From assembly GCA_009783565.1 (NCBI GenBank), contig WRDF01000007.1, positions 32,882 to 89,026 of the forward strand: a stretch of DNA of 56,145 bases, read 5' to 3'. Positions 51,219 through 56,145 of this stretch are shown one piece after another. The notes below the pieces were generated by a model, which was not told the origin of the DNA, did not search any database, and saw only the letters and a list, made by a program, of their open reading frames with translations. This DNA comes from Rikenellaceae bacterium (GTDB lineage: Bacteria > Bacteroidota > Bacteroidia > Bacteroidales > Rikenellaceae). Both the position numbers and the translations under genes were made by a program. How positions within the stretch are numbered: the first letter of the stretch is position 1; each line of letters begins with the position of its first letter.

Positions 51219-51382
51219 AGAGTTTGTTTAGATTTTCCTGTCGAAGTTATTTGATAGTTATTTTCGGATGATTTCGGTGGAAAATTTTGCAGGCGTAGCC
51301 GGTGACTACGGCGAAAAATTTTCCGCCGAAAGGACCGGAAAGAAAACCAAAGAACGAAAACGGGAAATTCTAAACAAACTCT
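51219..51382 (+). repeat. 164-bp imperfect inverted repeat in the rnr leader
   Basis: Ends AGAGTTTGTTTAGA (51219-51232) and TCTAAACAAACTCT (51369-51382) are perfect complements. Inside, TTTCGGTGGAAAATTTT pairs with AAAATTTTCCGCCGAAA (17 pairs, one G-U), and CGTAG/CTACG closes the apex. It ends six bases before the rnr start codon. It is either a MITE-like insertion that became the leader or a dedicated structured 5' UTR. Confidence 0.75.
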
Positions 51383-51388
51383 AAGAAG

Positions 51389-53728
51389 ATGCCAAAGAAA
51401 AAAAAGATAAACAAGGACGTTGCGCATGATAAGGCAGCCGTAAAAACAGCGGTGAGTAAACACGGCAAAGGCGCGGATCGCGGTGCGGTGATCGCAGAAC
51501 TTTTCCGGCTTTTCCCCTCGAAACGCTACACGCTGAAACAGCTGGCTTCGGCGAGCGGCGGAGCCGACCGTCCGGGACGTGCCGAAACGGCCGAAATAGT
51601 TCGCTCTATGGTCGAGGAACGGACGATAGAAGCCGTCGGAGCAGGAAAATATCGGCTGGGCGTGGCGAGCCGCGAGACGTTGGAGGGCGAGGTACATATG
51701 ACTTCGAGCGGTGCGGCGTATATTCGCTCTGAGGGCATGGACCATGACATTTATGTCGCACAGCGCAACATGCACAATGCGCTGAACGGCGACCGTGTGC
51801 GGTTCGTGGTGACGCATAAAAGGCGCGACGGCGTGCCGGAAGGCGAGATTGTCGAGGTCACGGAGCGCAGCCGCAAGAACTATGTGGGCGTGATACGGCT
51901 CTCGCAGGACGGACATTACGGTTTCGTCTCGCCCGATTCGCGCAAAATCCCATACGATATATTCGTACATCTCGAACCGACGGCGAAAGTAAAAGACGGG
52001 GAGAAGGTGCTGGTGCGCGTTACGGAGTGGACCGACAGCAGCAAAAGCCCGCGCGGCGAACTGGTCGATGTTTTCGGCATGGAGGGCGACAACGACGCCG
52101 AGATGCACGCGATTCTGGCGGAATTCGATTTGCCTTATAAGTTCGAGCAGGCGGTGATAGATGACGCGGAGCACATCGCGGGCGCGATTACGGCGCGCGA
52201 CATTGCCGAGCGGCGCGATATGCGCGCGGTGACGACGTTCACCATCGACCCCGCCGATGCCAAGGACTTCGACGATGCGCTGTCGCTGCGCGCGCTTGCG
52301 GACGGCGGCTGGGAGGTAAGTGTCCACATTGCCGACGTGACGCACTATGTACTGCCCGGCACGGCGGTCGAGAATGAGGCCGAAGACCGCGCTACGTCGG
52401 TATATCTGGTCGACCGCACTATCCCGATGCTGCCCGAAAGGCTGTCGAACGACCTGTGTTCGCTGCGTCCCGACGAGGATAAACTCACGTTCTCGGTTAT
52501 CGTGGAACTCGACGAGGATGCCAACATCAGGAACGAGTGGTTCGGGCGCACCGTTATTCGTTCCAATCGGCGGTTTGCCTACGAGGAGGCGCAGGCCATA
52601 ATCGATACCGGTGCAGGCGACTATGCCGACGAGGTGCTGACGCTCAACACGCTGGCGCAAAAACTGCGCGCCGCGCGCTTTGCCAACGGATCGATAGCTT
52701 TCGAGCGCGAGGAGTTCCGTTTCCGGCTCGACCCGACGGGCAAACCGCTGGGCGTGTCGTTCGTCGAACACAAGGAGTCGAATCAACTGATCGAGGAGTT
52801 TATGCTGCTCGCCAACCGCCGCGTCGCCGAGTTCGTGGGACGCAAGCGCGGCACGAAACCCGGCCGCACGATGGTCTATCGCGTCCACGACGAGCCGAAC
52901 GTCGAAAAACTGATGAGTTTTCGGCGCTTTATCACACGCTTCGGCTACGACTTCCGCGCCGAAAGCGGCAAAGCGGTGGCAAAGGAAATGAACCGCCTGA
53001 TGACGCGCATTCACGGCCGGCCGGAGGAAAACGTTGTCTCGACGCTCGCCATACGCACGATGGCCAAAGCGTTCTACACCACCGACAATATCGGCCACTA
53101 CGGCCTGGCGTTCAAATACTACACGCATTTCACATCGCCCATCCGCCGCTATCCCGACATGATGGTGCACCGCCTGCTGGCCGCCGCTCTTGCGAGTGAA
53201 CCGTCGCCGAACAAGGAAGGGCTGGAAAAACTGTGCGAACATTCGTCGGAGATGGAGGTACGCGCCGCCGAAGCCGAACGCGCCAGCGTGAAGTACAAGA
53301 TGGTGGAGTTCATGCTGGACAAGATAGGCGAGGAATTCGACGGCCATATTTCGGGTATCACCGAGTGGGGCGTCTATGTCGAACTCGACGCGACACATAT
53401 CGAAGGCATGGTCTCTCTCGGTTCTCTGACCGACGATTTCTACACCTTCGACGAAGACGATTATGCCGTCGAGGGACACCGCACGGGACGGAAGTTCACG
53501 CTGGGCGATGCGGTGCGCGTCCGTGTTTTGCGCGCCGATCTTGCACGCAAGCAGCTTGATTTTCAGATGGTTGCGTCGTATGATGCCGAAACGAAAGAGG
53601 CTGTCGCGGTGGGCGGTGGATTGCCTTCTGGTTCGCGCGACCGCGCTTCTAAAAAAGACGGCAGGCGAAAAGAGGGCGTGCGCGGCTACCGCGAACATGG
53701 GAAATTATCGAGGGGGCGCAAGCGGTAA
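51389..53728 (+). CDS. rnr: ribonuclease R
   Basis: 779 residues. 3'-5' exoribonuclease for structured RNA, important in mRNA and rRNA turnover. Lysine-rich N-terminus and winged-helix region (ELFRLFPSKRYTLKQLASAS), cold-shock domains (YVGVIRLSQDGHYGFVSPDS), RNB catalytic domain with IDPADAKDFDDALSLR (acidic metal site) and HIADVTHYVLPG, then S1 domain (GHISGITEWGVYVELDATHIEGMV) and a basic C-terminal tail (DRASKKDGRRKEG). The leader is a long hairpin ending next to the start codon. A very long open frame on the opposite strand is a shadow of this gene. Confidence 0.97.
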   Translation: MPKKKKINKDVAHDKAAVKTAVSKHGKGADRGAVIAELFRLFPSKRYTLKQLASASGGADRPGRAETAEIVRSMVEERTIEAVGAGKYRLGVASRETLEGEVHMTSSGAAYIRSEGMDHDIYVAQRNMHNALNGDRVRFVVTHKRRDGVPEGEIVEVTERSRKNYVGVIRLSQDGHYGFVSPDSRKIPYDIFVHLEPTAKVKDGEKVLVRVTEWTDSSKSPRGELVDVFGMEGDNDAEMHAILAEFDLPYKFEQAVIDDAEHIAGAITARDIAERRDMRAVTTFTIDPADAKDFDDALSLRALADGGWEVSVHIADVTHYVLPGTAVENEAEDRATSVYLVDRTIPMLPERLSNDLCSLRPDEDKLTFSVIVELDEDANIRNEWFGRTVIRSNRRFAYEEAQAIIDTGAGDYADEVLTLNTLAQKLRAARFANGSIAFEREEFRFRLDPTGKPLGVSFVEHKESNQLIEEFMLLANRRVAEFVGRKRGTKPGRTMVYRVHDEPNVEKLMSFRRFITRFGYDFRAESGKAVAKEMNRLMTRIHGRPEENVVSTLAIRTMAKAFYTTDNIGHYGLAFKYYTHFTSPIRRYPDMMVHRLLAAALASEPSPNKEGLEKLCEHSSEMEVRAAEAERASVKYKMVEFMLDKIGEEFDGHISGITEWGVYVELDATHIEGMVSLGSLTDDFYTFDEDDYAVEGHRTGRKFTLGDAVRVRVLRADLARKQLDFQMVASYDAETKEAVAVGGGLPSGSRDRASKKDGRRKEGVRGYREHGKLSRGRKR

Positions 53729-53738
53729 TTTTCAGCAT

Positions 53739-53845
53739 TGCCATCCCGAGCGAGCGCGAAGCGCGACGAGGGATCTATCTCTCGTCTGTCTTTGAATTTA
53801 TAAACTAACGTATAGATCCCTCCGCCTACGGCGTTCGGAATGACA
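53739..53845. mobile_element. MITE-like palindromic element A2
   Basis: 107 bp sharing with A1 (21431-21543) the core GAGGGATCTAT...GTCTGTCTTTGAATTTATAA...TATAGATCCCTC and related ends (CCATCCCGAGCGA / GTTCGGAATGACA). It lies between convergent rnr and uvrC. The last codons and stop of uvrC are read from its right end. Confidence 0.8.
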
Positions 53846-55649
53846 AGAAATGTGCAATTATCGCCTCTGCGCGTGCTGCGCCGACGACTTCGGAAAGCTC
53901 GGCTACGGAGACCTTACGGATGGCGGAGACCGTTTTGAATCGTTTCAACAGCTTCTCGACGGACGCTGAGCCGATGCCTGCGATGGATTCCAGTTCGGTG
54001 CGGATGAACGCCTGCGAGCGCTTCTGGCGGTGGAACGCAAGACCGAAACGGTGTGCCTCATCGCGCAGGTGCATTATCACTTTCAGCGGCTCGCCCGTGC
54101 GGTCAAGATAATACGGCTCGGGGTCGCCCGGATGATAGACCTCTTCCAGACGTTTGGCAAGGCCGATTACGGCAACGCGGTCGGCGATGCCGAGTTCGCC
54201 GATAGCCGCAACCGCAGCCCCCAGCTGTCCCTTTCCGCCGTCGATAACGATCAGATCGGGCAGCGGAGTGCCCTCTTCCAATATGCGGCGATAGCGGCGC
54301 CCGACAATCTCACGCATCGACACGAAATCGTCCGCCCCAACCACCGTCTTAATATTGAAATGCCTATATTCGCTGCGCGAGGGCTTAGCATCGCGGAACA
54401 CTACGCACGACGCTACGGGATGCGTGCCGTGCAGATTCGAATTGTCGAAACACTCGATATGGCGCGGCAGAACGGTCATCCGCAACTCGCGCCGTAACGA
54501 TTCGAGTATACGTTCGGTGTGGCGCGCGGGGTCTTCTATTTCGAGATTTTTCAGCCGCTCGGCACGATACAACCGCGCATTCCGCAGCGCGAACTCCATG
54601 AGTTTCAGTTTCTCGCCGCGTTTCGGCACAGAGAACCGTACGCCGTTAAACAGTTCGGCATTAGGCTGGTATGGCACTAATACGTTGTGTGTCAACGGCC
54701 CTGAAATGCGCTCGGAAATTTGCATTATGGCCTGCGTGAGGATAGTGCGGTCGTCGTCCTCTGCGCCGAGCGAAAACTGCGCCGTGAACGAATTGACCAC
54801 CGCGCCGCCTACGATGCGCACGAAATTGCAATACACCGTGTCGATGTCTTTCAGCAGAGCGAAAACGTCCAAATCGCCTATCGTGCTGCTCACCACCACC
54901 GACCGCCCGACGTAGCTGTCGAGCAGCGCCAGCCGCGTTTTGTATCGCGCCGCCTCCTCGAAATCGAGCGCATCGGCCGCAGCGCGCATCGCATCTTCCA
55001 AATATTTCCGCGCCCCGCGCAGGTCGCCCGACAACGTGCGCGCGATCATCTCTATGTCGCGCCCGTACTGCTCCTCAGACTGCTGCCCCACACACGGAGC
55101 GCGGCAGTTGCCCAGATGATATTGCAGGCACGTGCGATACTTGCCCCGCGCAAGGTGTTCGGCAGAAAGATTCGTTCGGCAGCGGCGCAGGCGATATATG
55201 CTGTGCAGAAGTTCGAGCACATTTTTCTGCACCGTCAGCGACGAGTACGGCCCCCAGTACCGCGAGCCGTCGCGCGTCATGCGCCGCGTCGATTCCACGC
55301 GCGGGAACGGTTCGTTGCGCACGACAATCCACGGGTAGCTCTTGTCGTCCTTTAATAATATGTTATAGCGCGGTTGGAGGTTCTTTATCAGGTTGTTTTC
55401 AAGCAGCAGCGCATCGCTCTCCGACGGGGTTACGATATGATGCACATCCCGCGCCCCGCGTATCATGATACGCGTCTTGGGCGGCAGGTCTTTGCTATCG
55501 ACGAAATACGACGCCACACGCTTGCGCAGGTTCTTCGCCTTGCCCACATAGATCACCTCGCCCGCCGCGTTAATGAACTGATACACACCGGGTTCAGAAG
55601 GTAGCGCCGCCGCTTTCTCACGCAGTTCTATGTTGTTCTCCTTAGGCAT
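53826..55649 (-). CDS. uvrC: excinuclease ABC subunit C
   Basis: 607 residues. Makes both incisions in nucleotide excision repair. GIY-YIG domain at the N-terminus (PGVYQFINAAGEVIYVGKAKNLRKRV), Cys-rich middle (CLQYHLGNCRAPCVG), UVR domain (about 205-240), UvrC RNase-H-like domain (ECFDNSNLHGTHPVASCVVF, LIVIDGGKGQL) and C-terminal helix-hairpin-helix (LESIAGIGSASVEKLLKRF). ATG 55649 (MPKENNIEL) is chosen; a start 48 bp upstream would be encoded by a palindromic repeat. The final residues LSFRTP and the stop come from MITE-like element A2. Confidence 0.95.
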   Translation of the reverse strand: MPKENNIELREKAAALPSEPGVYQFINAAGEVIYVGKAKNLRKRVASYFVDSKDLPPKTRIMIRGARDVHHIVTPSESDALLLENNLIKNLQPRYNILLKDDKSYPWIVVRNEPFPRVESTRRMTRDGSRYWGPYSSLTVQKNVLELLHSIYRLRRCRTNLSAEHLARGKYRTCLQYHLGNCRAPCVGQQSEEQYGRDIEMIARTLSGDLRGARKYLEDAMRAAADALDFEEAARYKTRLALLDSYVGRSVVVSSTIGDLDVFALLKDIDTVYCNFVRIVGGAVVNSFTAQFSLGAEDDDRTILTQAIMQISERISGPLTHNVLVPYQPNAELFNGVRFSVPKRGEKLKLMEFALRNARLYRAERLKNLEIEDPARHTERILESLRRELRMTVLPRHIECFDNSNLHGTHPVASCVVFRDAKPSRSEYRHFNIKTVVGADDFVSMREIVGRRYRRILEEGTPLPDLIVIDGGKGQLGAAVAAIGELGIADRVAVIGLAKRLEEVYHPGDPEPYYLDRTGEPLKVIMHLRDEAHRFGLAFHRQKRSQAFIRTELESIAGIGSASVEKLLKRFKTVSAIRKVSVAELSEVVGAARAEAIIAHFLSFRTP

Positions 55650-55653
55650 ACGA

Positions 55654-55683
55654 CAAAAGTGCCTTGCGGCACTCGCATGAAAA
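55654..55683 (+). repeat. small palindromic repeat, copy 4
   Basis: AGTGCC-TTGC-GGCACT (55658-55673) with flanks AAA and CGCATGAA, closest to copy 1; both are followed by ACTTTGT. It lies just upstream of uvrC. Confidence 0.75.
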
Positions 55684-55789
55684 CTTTGTTTATACAAACA
55701 AAAGCAATCGCATTATTTTAATAATATCAGCAAGTGTTTTTGAAATATTTTTGTACTATTGTTGCAGTCAGATGTAATTCATTTGACTT

Positions 55790-55870
55790 TCAGCAAGATA
55801 GGAAAATTTCGCATGAAAAAGGCAACGGATAAGTAATAGGTAAAGTGCTTAGATACACTTCGTTTTCCAT
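55790..55870 (-). CDS. possible 26-residue small ORF in the uvrC leader
   Basis: A minus-strand frame from ATG 55870 to TGA 55790 would encode a 26-residue peptide starting MENEVYLSTLPITYPLP and ending in SC. It lies 29 bp after a TATCTTTG box at 55899-55906 on the same strand. No family is recognised. It could be a leader peptide for uvrC or chance. The rest of 55650-56002 is AT-rich with no further gene. Confidence 0.25.
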   Translation of the reverse strand: MENEVYLSTLPITYPLPFSCEIFLSC

Positions 55871-55898
55871 GCTTTCAAACAACTCTGTTACTTGTGTA

Positions 55899-55906
55899 CA
55901 AAGATA
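55899..55906 (-). promoter_or_regulatory. -7 box, probable uvrC promoter
   Basis: TATCTTTG on the minus strand. It would give uvrC a leader of about 240 nt that contains a 26-codon frame and palindromic repeat copy 4. Confidence 0.45.
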
Positions 55907-56002
55907 ATGATTGTTCAGAAATAAACAAATAATTTTTATTCATTATTCACTTTCCATTCACGCAGCAATGATGCCTATTTATTTTACCGATTTCCAGAGG
56001 AA

Positions 56003-56145
56003 TCACATTCCCACATCCTTTGCGAACCAGTCGAGTTTTTCGTTTGTCGGGTCGATCTCTTCGATAAACCTTCGGTACATCATCACATCCAGACCGGTAT
56101 CGAGCCGCCCGATCGCGCCGAGCCGGTAATGCTCGGCAGAATCGG
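56003..56145 (-). CDS. C-terminal end of an unidentified protein (partial)
   Basis: The minus strand is open from the window edge to TGA at 56003-56005. The last 47 residues include HYRLGAIGRLDTGLDVMMY and end NEKLDWFAKDVGM. Codon use resembles the neighbouring GC-rich genes, so it is probably real, but the fragment is too short to name. The 5' part is outside the window. Confidence 0.6.
   Translation of the reverse strand, partial: DSAEHYRLGAIGRLDTGLDVMMYRRFIEEIDPTNEKLDWFAKDVGM

Noticed and set aside
51107..53698. Open frame of ~860 codons on the minus strand opposite rnr
   Set aside because: It is antisense to a clear RNase R gene, has no recognisable domain, and follows from the GC-rich codon bias of the sense gene.

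Overview
The window is a 56 kb stretch of a Bacteroidales-type (Bacteroidota) chromosome. The signs are a FecR/SusC/SusD/TlpA module, a lipoprotein TamA (TamL), paired six-bladed beta-propeller lipoproteins and small exported Cys-rich proteins, no Shine-Dalgarno boxes before most starts, and many -7 boxes of the form TAnnTTTG. The fairly GC-rich codon use and a futalosine-type menaquinone route (mqnA, mqnC) suggest a Rikenellaceae-like lineage (Alistipes/Mucinivorans relatives). That placement is inference.

Layout. 1-6774: histidine operon hisG-D-C-B-A-F-IE, preceded by a leader peptide with five His codons in seven (HTHHHAH), a competing hairpin and an intrinsic terminator, so a complete-looking attenuator. 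hisH is absent. 6845-17239: FecR anti-sigma, SusC with STN domain, SusD and a TlpA-like lipoprotein on +, facing an ECF sigma factor that lies downstream of an HExxH peptidase lipoprotein on -. 17322-20165: two Stealth-type sugar-phosphate transferases and a GT2. 20219-24083: galactose genes galK, a FucP-type transporter and galM on -, with palindromic MITE-like elements in both gaps. 24161-26950: dprA, an Ig-like/GLUG lipoprotein cassette bordered by a 109-bp direct repeat of the dprA 5' end, and tRNA-Cys. 27060-38921: housekeeping genes (lpxH, recJ, lipB, lipA, queG, tamL, nitroreductase, mqnA, a DUF4251 lipoprotein, an AI-2E family permease) plus one AT-rich orphan.

38926-43624 is the most unusual part: a tandem array with a ~1.53 kb period. 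Three nearly identical small exported proteins carry a cysteine pattern matching the peritrophin-A (CBM14) chitin-binding domain, otherwise mostly an animal and baculovirus domain. They alternate with three six-bladed beta-propeller lipoproteins, and each small gene is followed by a strong hairpin sharing a GGTCTCG core. The small proteins have a constant N-terminal ~99 residues and an abruptly variable C-terminal tail that keeps its four cysteines.

43671-56145: lytTR and liaF-like membrane regulators, mqnC, gcvH, an HsdR-N-like nuclease-fold protein, a short malic enzyme, a small lipoprotein, wbqC-like, ytxH/holin-like/Cys-tail trio, rnr behind a 164-bp inverted-repeat leader, uvrC, and the 3' end of an unidentified gene. 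Connections: lipA/lipB lipoylate proteins such as GcvH; mqnA and mqnC belong to one quinone pathway; galK/transporter/galM form a galactose uptake and entry route. Short AGTGCC-N4-GGCACT palindromes recur at gene borders (3578, 36331, 47428, 55654).
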